Source: Mycolicibacterium rutilum
GTDB lineage: Bacteria > Actinomycetota > Actinomycetes > Mycobacteriales > Mycobacteriaceae
NCBI RefSeq assembly: GCF_900108565.1
Contig: NZ_LT629971.1
Span: 4,402,001-4,466,000 of the forward strand
Direction: 5' to 3'
Length of the DNA stretch: 64,000 nt
Shown here: positions 42,849 to 56,535 of the stretch, piece after piece
Layout of the letters: each line of letters opens with the position of its first letter
Numbering within the stretch: the stretch's first letter is position 1
Made by a program: the position numbers and the translations under genes
Notes under the pieces: generated by a model
The model's database searches: none
What the model saw: the letters and a program-made list of their open reading frames with translations, nothing else
What the model was told of the DNA's origin: nothing

Positions 42849-43541
42849 ATGGCACATACTAGCACCGCGCACGAGGTGCTCGCCGCTGTGTTCCAGGTTC
42901 GGGCGGTCGCGTCGGGAAAACCGGCACTTCACGTGCTGTTGTGGCAGCGGGCGCTCGATCCCGAGCGTGGCAAGTGGTCGCTGCCGGGCGGCCGACTCGG
43001 CGACGACGAGGACATGACCAGCTCGGTACGACGCCAACTCGCCGAGAAGGTCGACCTCCGTGAAGTTGCTCACCTCGAACAACTCGCCGTGTTCTCCGAT
43101 CCGGCGCGGGTGCCCGGCGTGCGCACCATCGCCTCGACCTTCCTCGGGCTGGTGCCCTCCCCCGCCACCCCGGAACTGCCGCCCGACACCCGCTGGCATC
43201 CGGTGAGCGACCTGCCGCCGATGGCGTTCGACCACGGCACGATGGTCGAGCATGCTCGCACCAGGCTGGTCGCCAAACTGTCCTACACCAACATCGGATA
43301 CGCCTTGGCGCCAACGGAGTTCGCCCTGTCGGCGCTGCGCGACATCTACAGCGCGGCGCTCGGACACCACGTCGACGCGACCAACCTGCAGCGCGTGCTG
43401 GAGCGACGCAAGGTGATCACCAGGACCGGCACCACGGCGCGGTCGGGCCGCAGCGGCGGTCGGCCCGCGGCGCTGTTCCGGTTCACCGAATCGCGTTATC
43501 GGGTCACCGACGAGTTCGCCGCATTGCGCCCGCCCGGGTGA
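42849..43541 (+). CDS. nrtR: Nudix-related transcriptional regulator of NAD synthesis
   Basis: A 230-residue NrtR-type protein. The N-terminal Nudix fold (about 10-140) includes WSLPGGRLGDDEDMTSSVRRQLAEKVDL, where the catalytic REUXEE of real Nudix enzymes reads RQLAEK, so pyrophosphatase activity is probably lost. The C-terminal winged helix (about 145-225) has FALSALRDIYSAALGHHVDATNLQRVLERR and GRPAALFRFTESRY, typical of NrtR. NrtR proteins repress NAD genes and are released by ADP-ribose. The gene is divergent from nadABC, and the operator abuts its ATG, with no ribosome site, so the mRNA is probably leaderless and self-repressed. Confidence 0.92.
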   Translation: MAHTSTAHEVLAAVFQVRAVASGKPALHVLLWQRALDPERGKWSLPGGRLGDDEDMTSSVRRQLAEKVDLREVAHLEQLAVFSDPARVPGVRTIASTFLGLVPSPATPELPPDTRWHPVSDLPPMAFDHGTMVEHARTRLVAKLSYTNIGYALAPTEFALSALRDIYSAALGHHVDATNLQRVLERRKVITRTGTTARSGRSGGRPAALFRFTESRYRVTDEFAALRPPG

Positions 43542-43553
43542 GTCGACTGGATT

Positions 43554-43570
43554 CTTAAGACTTCCTTAAG
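43554..43570. promoter_or_regulatory. Paired TTAAG repeats upstream of the lipase gene
   Basis: CTTAAG occurs at 43554-43559 and 43565-43570, 11 bp apart, each itself a palindrome, in an otherwise GC-rich region 13 bp before the lipase ATG. One helical turn spacing would suit a dimeric regulator, or the AT-rich block may be part of the promoter. Confidence 0.35.
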
Positions 43571-43583
43571 TAACAATGGCCGG

Positions 43584-44921
43584 ATGACTTCGGGCAACGC
43601 CGCGCCGGCCTCCGGTGCCGACTGGATCGGTCAGACACCCCACGAGGACCTGATCCGCGGCGCGCGCCCGCAGCTGCCCGCCGACGACCCGTTCTATGAG
43701 CCGCCGAGCGGTTTCCAGCACGCCGAACCCGGCACGGTGCTGCGCAGCCGCGACGTGGAGCTGGCGTTTCTCGGGCTGATCCCGCAGAAGTTCACCGCCA
43801 CTCAGCTGCTGTACCGCACCACGGACATGACCGGCGCACCGGAGGCCACCGTCACCACGGTGATCGCTCCCGCGGACCGGACCAACCGGCCCGTCGTCCC
43901 GGTCATCTCCTACCAGTGCGCGATCGACGCGGTGACCTCGCGTTGCTTCCCGTCCTACGCACTGCGGCGCAAGGCGCTGGCTCCCGGGGCCCTGGCCCAG
44001 TTCGAGTTCCTGCTGATCGCCGCCGCACTGGCGGAGGGGTGGGCGGTCTCGGTGCCCGACCACGAGGGTCTGCAGGGGTTGTGGGGCACGCCGTACGAGC
44101 CCGGATACCGCATTCTCGACGGCCTGCGGGCCGCGCTGGGCTGTGAACGGCTCGGGCTGAGCGAGTCGGCGCCGATCGGACTGTGGGGGTATTCGGGCGG
44201 TGGACTGGCCTCCGCGTGGGCGGCCGAGATGCACAACCAGTACGCGCCCGAACTCAACATCGTCGGGGCGGTGCTCGGGTCGCCGGTCGGCGATCTCGGC
44301 CACGCCTACCGCCGGCTCAACGGCAGCCTGTACTCCGGGCTGCCCGCGATGGTGGTGGCGGCGCTGACCCACGTCTATCCCGAGCTGCACCGCGTCATCC
44401 AGGAGCACGCGACCGAGGCGGGCAAGGCGATGCTGCTGCGGGTGGAGAACATGACCACCGCGCACGCGGTGCTGCGGTTCGCGGGCATGGACATGGGCAA
44501 GCTGGTCGACCGGCCGCTCAACGAGATCCTCGACATGCCCGAGGTCAAGCACGTCTTCGACAGCATCAAGCTGGGCACCGCGGTGCCGACGCCGCCGGTG
44601 CTCATCGTGCAGGCCGTGCACGACAAGATCGTCTCGGTCGACGACATCGACGAACTGACCGAGACGTACCGCTCCGGCGGGGCGGCCGTGACCTATCACC
44701 GCGACCTGTTCAGCGAGCACATGCTGCTGCATCCGATGTCGGCCCCGATGGCGCTGCGCTGGCTGATCGACCGGTTCGACGGCAAGCCCGTCTCGGAGCA
44801 CATCGTGCGCACGACCTGGCCGACGCTGCTGAACCCGATGACCTACGTCGGGATGACCCGGCTGGTCAAGATCGCGGTCAAGGTGATGACGGGCCGGCGG
44901 GTGGAGCGGACTCCGCTGTAA
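43584..44921 (+). CDS. LIP-family lipase / alpha-beta hydrolase (Rv1592c-like)
   Basis: A 445-residue alpha/beta hydrolase of the secretory lipase (LIP) family. The nucleophile elbow is [18 protein letters not shown] near residue 205; the acid is probably the Asp in [13 protein letters not shown] near residue 350, and the His is in SEHMLLHP. The oxyanion region [17 protein letters not shown] is typical. There is no obvious signal peptide, so it may act in the cytoplasm or be exported by another route. It probably cleaves acylglycerols or related esters. It stands alone, 42 bp after nrtR, and is followed by the AraC remnant. Confidence 0.88.
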   Translation: MTSGNAAPASGADWIGQTPHEDLIRGARPQLPADDPFYEPPSGFQHAEPGTVLRSRDVELAFLGLIPQKFTATQLLYRTTDMTGAPEATVTTVIAPADRTNRPVVPVISYQCAIDAVTSRCFPSYALRRKALAPGALAQFEFLLIAAALAEGWAVSVPDHEGLQGLWGTPYEPGYRILDGLRAALGCERLGLSESAPIGLWGYSGGGLASAWAAEMHNQYAPELNIVGAVLGSPVGDLGHAYRRLNGSLYSGLPAMVVAALTHVYPELHRVIQEHATEAGKAMLLRVENMTTAHAVLRFAGMDMGKLVDRPLNEILDMPEVKHVFDSIKLGTAVPTPPVLIVQAVHDKIVSVDDIDELTETYRSGGAAVTYHRDLFSEHMLLHPMSAPMALRWLIDRFDGKPVSEHIVRTTWPTLLNPMTYVGMTRLVKIAVKVMTGRRVERTPL

Positions 44922-44943
44922 CGGGCGGCTACCGTCGGGGGTG

Positions 44944-45667
44944 ATGCGATACCGCCGGGTGGCGCCGGCACCGCCGCTGCGCGCGACGGTGGCGTACCTC
45001 TGGTGCCTGAGCGACGGACCCACCCACCCACGGGAACGCATCTTGCCGACCGGCAGCGCCGAGTTGGTGATCAACCTGGGCGCCGACGAGATCAGCATCC
45101 GCGACGAGACGCGCGACGCCCGCTACTCCGGGGCGGTCTTCACCGGCCCGTACACCCGTGCGTTCGACATCGACGCCGCGGCGCACCGCACGATGGTGGG
45201 TGTGCACTTCAAACCCGGTGGCGCACAGGCTTTTCTGTCCGTCCCGCTGGGTGAGCTCGCGGACACGCACGTCGACCTCGAGAACCTCTGGGGCACGCGG
45301 ACGCTGCGGCCGCAGATGTGCGAGGCCGCCTCGGACGCCGAGCGCCGTCCGCGGCTTGGCCGACGGCGCCTCACGGGTCGGCGACATCGCCGCACTGACA
45401 GGACTCAGCCACCGCAGATTCACCGACGTGTTCAGCGCCGGCGTCGGTATGACCCCCAAGCGGTTCGCGCGGCTGCGCCGCTTCCGGCGCGCGCTGGACT
45501 GCATCGGAGCGGCGCGAGGGTGGGCCGAGTTCGCGGCCGCGCACGGGTTCTCCGATCAGGCTCACATGATCCGCGAGTTTCAGGCGTTCTCCGGGCTGAC
45601 CCCCGTCGAACACGTCGTCGGGCGGTCCCATCCGGCCAAGGACGACCACATCGCGCTGGTCAGCTGA
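44944..45667 (+). pseudogene. AraC-family regulator inactivated by a frameshifting deletion
   Basis: The first about 130 codons encode an AraC-type sensor domain (YRRVAPAPPLRATVAYLW, ILPTGSAELVINLG, VGVHFKPGGAQAFLSVPLGEL). The helix-turn-helix is in another frame after about 45345: VGDIAALTGLSHRRFTDVFSAGVGMTPKRFARLRRFRRAL, with AEFAAAHGFSDQAHMIREFQAFSGLTPVEH and a stop at 45667. At the junction the sensor ends at AASDAER and the next frame resumes at AVRGLADG, and roughly 20 residues usual in this linker appear missing, so a deletion not divisible by three is likely. The first frame runs on to 45720 as nonsense. Both halves are well preserved, so the loss is recent. Confidence 0.85.
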
Positions 45668-45716
45668 CTTCGCTTTTGTTCAATGCAACGCCGTCCGCGG
45701 CGCGCACACTCGACCC

Positions 45717-46172
45717 GTGAGCGAATTCCGTGCGGGCGCCGTCCGCTACCTGGTCACCGACCTCGAGCGGTCCGTCGACTTCTACACCGGCATCGGTTTC
45801 CTGCTGGTCCAGCAGCGCGGACCGGTCGCGATTCTCACAAACGCGGCGCTGACACTGTGGCTCAGCGGACCGGGCAGTTCCGGCTCCCGACCCCTACCGG
45901 ACGGCCGCAGCCAGAGACCCGGCGGATCCAACCGCCTGGTGCTCGAGGTGTCCGAGATCGAGTCGCGGATCGCCGAACTGGAGCGACGAGGGGTGCCGTT
46001 CCGGAACACGCTCGAGGTCGGGCCGGGCGGCAAGCAGGTTCAGGTCGAGGATCCCGACGGCAACCCGATCGAATTGTTCGAGCCGGCCTCGGGCGGCGGA
46101 TTCCACGCCGCATCCGCCGGCGGCCAGGCGCCCAGATCGTCGCGCGCGGTCGACACCGCGATCAGCGAGTAG
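45717..46172 (+). CDS. VOC (glyoxalase/bleomycin resistance) superfamily protein
   Basis: A 151-residue protein from GTG 45717. The paired beta-alpha-beta-beta-beta modules show VRYLVTDLERSVDFYTGIGFLLVQQ, LVLEVSEIESRIAELERRGV and the hallmark VQVEDPDGNPIELFEPAS. Family members bind a metal in the Glu/His sites and act on diverse substrates. No partner gives the substrate. Residues after about 125 have no VOC character and lie over the end of the convergent DUF2567 gene, so a stop may have been lost, extending this protein by about 25 residues. Confidence 0.85.
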   Translation: MSEFRAGAVRYLVTDLERSVDFYTGIGFLLVQQRGPVAILTNAALTLWLSGPGSSGSRPLPDGRSQRPGGSNRLVLEVSEIESRIAELERRGVPFRNTLEVGPGGKQVQVEDPDGNPIELFEPASGGGFHAASAGGQAPRSSRAVDTAISE

Positions 46173-46687
46173 ACCAACGCCGCGATGGCGGCGGGAAACA
46201 GGATTGTCAGCGCCGCCTGCAGCGGGGAGTGCCCGAAGAACACTGCCGGCGCCTCCGTCACGTAGTGCACCCGATGTTCCTCGGAGACCGGCGCGGCGGC
46301 CACGTCGATGCTGCCGTAGCGCAGATGCACGAGCAGCGCCCCCACCCCGGCCGCGGCGCCCGCGGCCGCCATGGCGCCGACGGTCAGCGCGGCCATCATC
46401 GTCGGGCCGCGATGCGGCTGCCACTGCCACACCAGCACGGCCGCGACCATCGCGACCACGCACAGCAGGCCGACGAGCAGAAACGCGGCGACGAAGAAGT
46501 TGTCCCCCTCGTTGCCCAGGTAGGCGCGGATCCGGTCGCCGTCGCGCGCGAGTGCCACCACCCCGTGCACGGGCGGCGCCAGCCATGCCCACAGCGCACC
46601 CGAAAGGACGCCGGTGAGCGCCAGCCCGACGATCACGGTCAGCGCGGCACGTCGGCGCGAATACCGCGGAGCGGCAACGTCGTTCAT
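46040..46687 (-). CDS. DUF2567 integral membrane protein
   Basis: A 215-residue protein with four hydrophobic helices (LTVIVGLALTGVLSGALWAWL, FFVAAFLLVGLLCVVAMVAAVLV, MAALTVGAMAAAGAAAGVGALLV, ALTILFPAAIAALVYSLIAV) and a helix-turn between, matching actinobacterial DUF2567. The external loop has GDNFFVAAF and EEHRVHYVTEAP. Function is unknown. It directly follows bsaP with no gap, so it probably belongs to the bioB-bsaP transcript. The last about 44 codons lie antisense to the VOC gene. Confidence 0.85.
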   Translation of the reverse strand: MNDVAAPRYSRRRAALTVIVGLALTGVLSGALWAWLAPPVHGVVALARDGDRIRAYLGNEGDNFFVAAFLLVGLLCVVAMVAAVLVWQWQPHRGPTMMAALTVGAMAAAGAAAGVGALLVHLRYGSIDVAAAPVSEEHRVHYVTEAPAVFFGHSPLQAALTILFPAAIAALVYSLIAVSTARDDLGAWPPADAAWNPPPEAGSNNSIGLPSGSST

Positions 46688-46879
46688 CTAGCGCTGCTCC
46701 AGATCTTTGGAGTCGGTCATACCGTGCCGCGAGCAGGACGCCGACCACCCGTCGGGGCGTACCTGCACCACCATCCGGCGCCCGCACTCCGCGCAGAACC
46801 GCGGCGGTTCCAGACCCAGGCTCGCCGCGGTGGGCACGGCGGTGCCGTCGGGCTCGCCGGTGTAGACGTTGAACGCCAT
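46688..46879 (-). CDS. bsaP: Biotin synthase auxiliary protein (BsaP type)
   Basis: A 63-residue protein just after bioB (24-bp gap). It has a Cys/His motif, [19 protein letters not shown], then SASCSRHGM, consistent with binding a metal or FeS centre. In mycobacteria a protein at this place (Rv1590) has been reported as an auxiliary factor that biotin synthase needs. The size, the CAECG motif and the position support that assignment; I cannot align it here. It abuts the DUF2567 gene. Confidence 0.85.
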   Translation of the reverse strand: MAFNVYTGEPDGTAVPTAASLGLEPPRFCAECGRRMVVQVRPDGWSASCSRHGMTDSKDLEQR

Positions 46880-46903
46880 ATACGGAGTATCTACGGCCGG
46901 TGC

Positions 46904-48517
<1,614 letters not shown>

Positions 48518-48531
<14 letters not shown>

Positions 48532-49051
48532 TCGGATGTTCGACGCGGTTGTTGCCGTCCCAGTGGCGCAGCCCGACGATCCGGCCGGACAGGTCGCGGC
48601 CCACGGATCTCAGTGACAGCGCGGTGGCGAGCTGTTCGGGCGGTAGCCGCCGCGCCAGCGTGACATGCGGTGTCCAGTGACCCGGATCCGCGTGCGGCAG
48701 CGCCCCTTTCGGCATGTGTGGCAGGCAGGCCTCGTGCACCTGGGTGTGCAGCGCCAGCAGGTCGGCCGACGGCACCACCAGCCGCACGAGCGTGAAAACC
48801 CGGCCGCCGAACAGCATCGGCGCGCCGATCGTGCACGGCAGCGGTAGCCGGTCGAGCACCGGCACCAGCGCGTCGTCGACCGTGTCGGCCATCTCCTCGG
48901 CGACGGTGAGCGTCACGTGCGGCCGGTTGCTCGGCGAGGTGTGCCCGGCCTGGCTGCGAACGCCTGCGCGCATGAGGTCGTCCCAGCAGCGGCGGACGGC
49001 GGCATCGGTGGCCTCGTCGAACACCAGCTCCACCGAGTGCACCATCGTCAC
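48518..49051 (-). CDS. 2'-5' RNA ligase / cyclic phosphodiesterase (2H) family protein
   Basis: A 177-residue 2H phosphoesterase. Two HxTx motifs, [10 protein letters not shown] near residue 44 and [10 protein letters not shown] near residue 126, are the catalytic His pairs of this family, which joins or cleaves 2'-5' and 2',3'-cyclic phosphates. ATG 49051 overlaps the bioD stop by 4 bp, so it is probably the last cistron of bioA-F-D. Why it is linked to biotin genes is unknown. Its end overlaps the convergent bioQ by 14 bp. Confidence 0.85.
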
Positions 49052-49713
49052 ACCAGGCTTGCGACCCAGTCGGCGTCGAACACCGCCGCGCTCATCGCCT
49101 CGAACTCACCGCCGCTCGATCCCCCGGCCCCCGCAGGCAGGACCGCGCGCACCGGCGCCAGGTCGGCGAGCGCCTCGCGGTTGCCCTGTTCGGCCACACC
49201 CGGCTGGGCCGGCCACGCGCCGATCACCAAGCCGGCGCACGGAATACCCTGTCCGGCAAGTGCTTCCAGCGTCAACGCGGTGTGGTTGAGGGTGCCCAGC
49301 CCGGGGCCCACCACCACCAGTACCGGCGCCGAGAGGTCGAGCGCCAGGTCGCGCAGCGTGGTGCCCGCGCCGATCTCGACGAGCAGGCCCCCGGCGCCCT
49401 CGACCAGGGTCAGCTCCGCGTCCACGTCCCGCACTGAGCTCACCAGTTCCGCCCGGGTGGGCAGCGTCAGGCCCGCCCGTTCGGCGGCCGCGCGGGGCGC
49501 GAGCGGTTCCGGGTACCGCCAGTGACCGGACAGTTTCGTGACGCCGGACAGCCTGGCGACGTCGGCGAGGTCGTCGTCCTGCGGGCTGCCGGTCTGCACC
49601 GGTTTGCTCACCGCCACATCGATCCCGGCCAGCCGCGCGTGGCACGCCAGTGCGGCGGTCGCCACCGTCTTGCCGACGCCGGTGTTGGTCCCGGTGACGA
49701 TCAGGACGCTCAC
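49048..49713 (-). CDS. bioD: Dethiobiotin synthetase
   Basis: A 221-residue ATP-dependent carboxylase closing the ureido ring. Walker-type [39 protein letters not shown] and [19 protein letters not shown] are family blocks. GTG 49713 overlaps the bioF stop by 4 bp (GTGA). The upstream open frame lies in bioF. Length is typical. Confidence 0.95.
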   Translation of the reverse strand: MSVLIVTGTNTGVGKTVATAALACHARLAGIDVAVSKPVQTGSPQDDDLADVARLSGVTKLSGHWRYPEPLAPRAAAERAGLTLPTRAELVSSVRDVDAELTLVEGAGGLLVEIGAGTTLRDLALDLSAPVLVVVGPGLGTLNHTALTLEALAGQGIPCAGLVIGAWPAQPGVAEQGNREALADLAPVRAVLPAGAGGSSGGEFEAMSAAVFDADWVASLV

Positions 49714-50855
49714 GCGAGCGCGGACAGCGCGTCGGTGAGAACCGCACGCGCCAAGGTCATTTCGTCGCCGGTGAGCGACGCGCGCGCCGTCAGCCGCAGC
49801 CGCGACGTGCCCACGGGCACCGTCGGCGGCCGGAAGCACCCGACCCGCAGCCCCCGGTCCAGACAGGCCAGCGCCGCGCCGAACGCCACCTCGGGCTCGC
49901 CCAGGATCACCGACACCACCGCCGACTCCGGACGTTCGTCGACCGCGCACACCGACGCCAGTTCGGCCGCGCGGTCGAGGACGGCCTGCGCCCGCCACGG
50001 TTCGGCGATCAGCACCTCGAGAGCCGCCCACGCCGCGCCGACCGCGGCGGGCGCCAACCCGGTGTCGAAGATGAACGGCCGGGCCGCGTCGATGAGGTGG
50101 TCGCGCACCACCGTCGGGCCCAGCACCACACCGCCCTGGCTGCCGAGCGCCTTGGACAACGTCGTCGTCATCACGACATCGGGCGCACCGGCCAGGCCGA
50201 CCTCGTGCAGCAGCCCGCGGCCACCGTCACCACGCACCCCGAGGCCGTGCGCCTCGTCGACGATCAGCAGGGCGCCGTGCCGACGGCACACGTCGTGCAG
50301 CGCTCGCATCGGCGCCAGCACCCCGTCGGCCGAGAACACCGAATCGGTCAGCACGACCGCCCGCTCCTCGGTGCGCGCGGCCAGCGCCGCCTCCACTGCG
50401 GCGACGTCGCGATGCGGGGTGACGACGACCCGCGCCCGCGACAACCGGCAGGCGTCCACCAGCGACGCGTGGGTGAGCGCATCGGACACCAGCAGCGAAC
50501 CCGCACCCGAGAGCGCCACCACCGCACCGAGATTGGCGGTGTACCCCGACGAGAAGACCAGCGCGGACTCGGCGCCGACGAACTCCGCGAGCGCGCGTTC
50601 GAAACCCTCGTGCAGTTCGGTGTTGCCGGTGACCAGCCGTGACCCGGTCGACCCGGCACCCCAGGTCCGCAGCGCCGACACGCCGCCCTCGATCACCGCG
50701 GGATGCTGCGACAGGCCCAGGTAGTCGTTGGAGGCGAGGTCGAGTTCGGCGCCGACGGGCGTGCGGGTCCGCAGTGAGCGGCGCAGGCCGTCGGCGCGCC
50801 GCTGACGCTCGACCTCGTCGAGCCAGGCCAGCGGGGAAAGACCTGCGCGGGTCAT
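49710..50855 (-). CDS. bioF: 8-amino-7-oxononanoate synthase
   Basis: A 381-residue PLP enzyme condensing alanine with pimeloyl thioester. Motifs are [74 protein letters not shown], and the PLP lysine in [21 protein letters not shown] is 4 nt before ATG 50855. A BioQ box and a TAACCT hexamer lie upstream at the end of bioA, so bioF-bioD can be transcribed separately from bioA. Confidence 0.95.
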   Translation of the reverse strand: MTRAGLSPLAWLDEVERQRRADGLRRSLRTRTPVGAELDLASNDYLGLSQHPAVIEGGVSALRTWGAGSTGSRLVTGNTELHEGFERALAEFVGAESALVFSSGYTANLGAVVALSGAGSLLVSDALTHASLVDACRLSRARVVVTPHRDVAAVEAALAARTEERAVVLTDSVFSADGVLAPMRALHDVCRRHGALLIVDEAHGLGVRGDGGRGLLHEVGLAGAPDVVMTTTLSKALGSQGGVVLGPTVVRDHLIDAARPFIFDTGLAPAAVGAAWAALEVLIAEPWRAQAVLDRAAELASVCAVDERPESAVVSVILGEPEVAFGAALACLDRGLRVGCFRPPTVPVGTSRLRLTARASLTGDEMTLARAVLTDALSALA

Positions 50856-50870
50856 GGCGCCTCCGTAACT

Positions 50871-50883
50871 TGAACGGTGTTCA
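50871..50883. promoter_or_regulatory. BioQ operator in front of bioF
   Basis: TGAACGGTGTTCA, the same core as the bioB/bioQ box in the other orientation. Both boxes are followed by GGTTA, giving the same TAACCT -10 on the minus strand (50883-50888). The box covers the bioA stop codon, 15 bp before bioF. Confidence 0.88.
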
Positions 50884-52176
50884 GGTTAGCAGTGCGCGCG
50901 CCACGCCGACCATTCCCGAACCGATCGCCGCGATCTCCTCGGGTGTGCAGATGTACGGCGGCATCGCATAGATGAGGTTGCGGAACGGCCGCAGCCACAG
51001 ACCGTGCTCCAGCGCGGCGGGGGTGGCCACCCGCAGGTCGACCGGGCGGTCCAGCTCGATGACGCCGATCGCGCCGAGCACCCGGACATCGGCGACGCCC
51101 GGTATCTTTGCGGCCGGCGCCAGGTGCTCGCGCAGGCCGGTCTCGATGCCGTGCACCGTCGACCGCCAGTCCCCGCCGAGGAGCACCTCGACCGAGGCCA
51201 CCCCGACCGCGCACGCCAGCGCGTTGGCCATGAACGTCGGGCCGTGCATCAGCGCACCCGGCTCGCGCGTGCTGATCGTCTCGGCGATCTCCCCGGTGCA
51301 CAGCGTCGCGGCCAGCGTGATGTAGCCGCCGGTGAGCGCCTTGCCCACGCACATGATGTCCGGACAGACCCCGACGTGGTCGGCGGCGAACAACTCCCCG
51401 GTGCGGCCGAACCCGGTGGCGATTTCGTCGAAGATCAGCAGAACGCCGTGGCGCGAACACATTTCGCGCAGGTCGGTCAGATACCGCGGGTCGTGGAACC
51501 GCATCCCGCCCGCGCCCTGCACGACGGGCTCGACGATCACCGCGGCCAGTTCGGCGGCGTGCTCGGCGAGTTGGCGTTCGAAGGCTTCGATGTAGGCGAC
51601 GTCGTAATCGCGCGGCACCGCCGCCGCGAACTCCTGGGCCACCAGCACGTCGGTCCACAACTCGTGCATGCCGCCGTCGGGGTCGCACACGCTCATCGGG
51701 GTGAACGTGTCGCCGTGATAGCCGCCGCGCCAGGTCATCAGCCGGTGCTTCTCGCCGCGGCCCAGGCTGCGCCAGTACTGCAGCGCCATCTTGACCGCCA
51801 CCTCGACCGACACCGAACCCGAGTCGCTGAAGAACACCGTGTCCAGGCCGTCGGGGGTGATGTCGACGAGCAACTGCGCCAACCGGGCCGCCGGTTCGTG
51901 AGTCAGCCCACCGAACATGACGTGATTCATGGTCGCGAGTTGCGTCGTGATCGCCGCGTCGAGCACCGGGTGCCCGTGCCCGTGGATCGCGGTCCACCAG
52001 GACGCCATCGCGTCGAGAACCCACAGCTCACGGCCCTCATGGTGCACGGTCAACCACGCTCCGCCGGCTCCGACCGCGACCACCGGCGGCAGGGCTTCCG
52101 CACCGATCGTGCTGTACGGATGCCAGACGTGGGCGGCGTCGACGGCGCTGATCTCGGCGGGCGTCATGGCTGGCAC
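50881..52176 (-). CDS. bioA: Adenosylmethionine-8-amino-7-oxononanoate aminotransferase
   Basis: A 431-residue class III aminotransferase using S-adenosylmethionine as amino donor. Family blocks are [91 protein letters not shown] and the PLP lysine in [24 protein letters not shown] lies about 9 nt before ATG 52176. The end overlaps the BioQ box. It is divergent from the acyltransferase gene. Confidence 0.95.
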   Translation of the reverse strand: MPAMTPAEISAVDAAHVWHPYSTIGAEALPPVVAVGAGGAWLTVHHEGRELWVLDAMASWWTAIHGHGHPVLDAAITTQLATMNHVMFGGLTHEPAARLAQLLVDITPDGLDTVFFSDSGSVSVEVAVKMALQYWRSLGRGEKHRLMTWRGGYHGDTFTPMSVCDPDGGMHELWTDVLVAQEFAAAVPRDYDVAYIEAFERQLAEHAAELAAVIVEPVVQGAGGMRFHDPRYLTDLREMCSRHGVLLIFDEIATGFGRTGELFAADHVGVCPDIMCVGKALTGGYITLAATLCTGEIAETISTREPGALMHGPTFMANALACAVGVASVEVLLGGDWRSTVHGIETGLREHLAPAAKIPGVADVRVLGAIGVIELDRPVDLRVATPAALEHGLWLRPFRNLIYAMPPYICTPEEIAAIGSGMVGVARALLT

Positions 52177-52182
52177 CTTCGG

Positions 52183-52190
52183 TAGATTAT
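52183..52190. promoter_or_regulatory. Candidate bidirectional promoter core between bioA and the acyltransferase
   Basis: TAGATTAT on the plus strand gives TAGATT for the acyltransferase gene (ATG 12 bases further), and its complement gives TAATCT for bioA. The gap between the genes is only 23 bp, so the two promoters must share this AT-rich core. Confidence 0.5.
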
Positions 52191-52199
52191 CGGTCGACC

Positions 52200-54376
52200 A
52201 TGATGACCCTCGCCCCTCCCCGGCCGGCGCCCGTCACCGATCGGGGTTCACCGTCGCGCGCCGCGAAAGCCCTCAGCGGCACCCGCGGCACGGCGGCCTA
52301 CCGGCACGATCTCGACGGTCTGCGCGGTATCGCGATCGCGCTCGTCGCGGTGTTCCACGTGTGGTTCGGCCGGGTCTCCGGCGGTGTCGACGTGTTCCTG
52401 GCGCTGTCGGGCTTCTTCTTCGGCGGGCGTCTGCTGCGGACCGCGATGACGCCGGGCGCCTCGCTGTGGCCGGTCCCCGAGGTCAAGCGGCTGATCCGCC
52501 GGCTGCTGCCCGCCCTGGTGGTGGTGCTCGCCGCGGGCGCCGTGCTGACCATCCTGATCCAGCCCGAGACGCGGTGGGAGACGTACGCCGACCAGAGCCT
52601 GGCCAGCCTCGGCTACTTCCAGAACTGGGAGCTGGCCAACTCCGCGTCGAACTACCTGCGGGCGGGCGAGGCGGTCAGCCCACTGCAGCACATCTGGTCG
52701 ATGTCGGTGCAGGGGCAGTTCTACATCGCGTTCCTGGCGCTGATCTTCGGCACCGCGGTGCTGTTCCGGCGCGTGTTCGGTACCCACATGCGGCTGGCGT
52801 TCGTGCTGCTGCTCAGCGTGCTGACCATCGCCTCGTTCGTGTACGCGATCATCGCCCACGACGCCGACCAGGCCACCGCCTACTACAACAGCTTCGCGCG
52901 GGCGTGGGAACTGCTGCTGGGCGCGCTGGCCGGTGCGTTCGTCTCGCACCTGCGCATGCCGATGTGGCTGCGCACGACGGTGGCGTTCGTCGCGCTGGCT
53001 GCGATCCTCGCGTGCGGCGCGCTGATCGACGGCGTCAAGGAGTTCCCCGGCCCGTGGGCGCTGGTTCCGGTCGGCGCGACCGTGCTGTTCATCCTGTCGG
53101 CAGCCAACCGCGTTGCCGACCCCCACACCGCCGGCCGGATGCCGCTGCCCAACCGGCTGCTCGCCACCAAGCCGTTCGTGTCGCTGGGCTCGATGGCGTA
53201 CTCGCTGTACCTGTGGCACTGGCCCCTGCTGATCTTCTGGCTGTCCTACACCGGGCACACCCGCGCCAGCTTCCTCGACGGCGCCGGCGTGCTGCTGGTC
53301 TCCGGTGTGCTGGCGTGGCTGACCACCCGCTACATCGAGAACCCGCTGCGCTACCGGTCGCCGGCCACACCGACGGCGACTGTGCCGGTGCGCAGGCGAC
53401 TGCGCAGGCCGACGATGGTGCTCGGTTCGGTGGTCGCGCTGCTCGGCGTGGCGCTGACCGCGACGTCGTTCACCTGGCGCGAGCACGTCATCGTGCAACG
53501 CGCCAACGGCGAGGAACTCGCCGGGCTGTCCACCCAGGACTACCCGGGCGCTGCGGCGCTGCTGAGCAAGGCCAAGGTGCCGAAGCTGCCGATGCGCCCG
53601 ACGGTGCTCGAGGCCAAGAACGACCTGCCGCAGACCACCGAGGACGGCTGCATCAGCGATTTCGACAACGTCGACGTGATCAAGTGCACCTACGGCGACC
53701 CGAACGCCACCCGCACCATCGCGCTGGCGGGCGGCTCGCACGCCGAGCACTGGATCACCGCACTCGATCTGCTCGGCAGGCAACACCGTTTCAAGGTGAC
53801 CACCTATCTGAAGATGGGCTGCCCGCTGACCACCGAAGAGGTGCCGCTGGTGATGGGCGACAACCGTCCGTACCCGAAGTGCCACGAGTGGAACCAGCGC
53901 GTGATGAGCGAGATCATCGCCGACCGGCCCGACTACGTGTTCACCACCTCGACGCGGCCGTGGAACATCAGGGCGGGCGACGTCATGCCGGGCACCTATG
54001 TCGGGATCTGGCGGGAGTTGTCCGACAACGACATTCCGATCCTGGCCATGCGCGACACCCCGTGGCTGGTGCGCAACGGCGAACCGTTCTTCGCCGCCGA
54101 CTGCCTGGCCGACGGCGGCGACGCGATCTCCTGCGGAACCCGGCGATCCGACGTACTGTCAGAGCACAACCCCACACTCGACTTCGTCAAGCAGTTCCCG
54201 TTGCTCAAGCCGCTCGACATGAGTGATGCGGTGTGCCGCAAGGACATCTGCCGCGCGGTGGAGGGAAATGTGTTGCTGTATCACGACGCTCACCACATCT
54301 CGAAGACCTACATGCGCACCATGGCGCCCGAACTGGGCCGCCAGATCGCCGACGCCACCGGTTGGTGGGTTGGCTG

Positions 54377-54377
<1 letters not shown>
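52200..54377 (+). CDS. OafA/YrhL-type membrane acyltransferase with SGNH domain
   Basis: A 725-residue protein. Residues about 40-400 are an acyltransferase-3 membrane domain: [40 protein letters not shown] with the catalytic His, then about ten helices. A C-terminal SGNH-like domain (about 450-725) includes [17 protein letters not shown], where the usual GDSH reads GGSH, and a final [12 protein letters not shown] that supplies Asp and His. Such enzymes move acyl groups onto surface glycans. It lies just before treX with a one-base overlap, so it may acylate a trehalose- or glucan-related product. The target is unproven. Confidence 0.9.
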
Positions 54378-56527
<2,150 letters not shown>

Positions 56528-56535
56528 GTGCCGTG

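Noticed and set aside
44941-45720. A single 259-codon open frame for the AraC-like gene
   Set aside because: Only the first half resembles a protein family; after about 45345 the frame is Arg-rich nonsense and the helix-turn-helix is in another frame.
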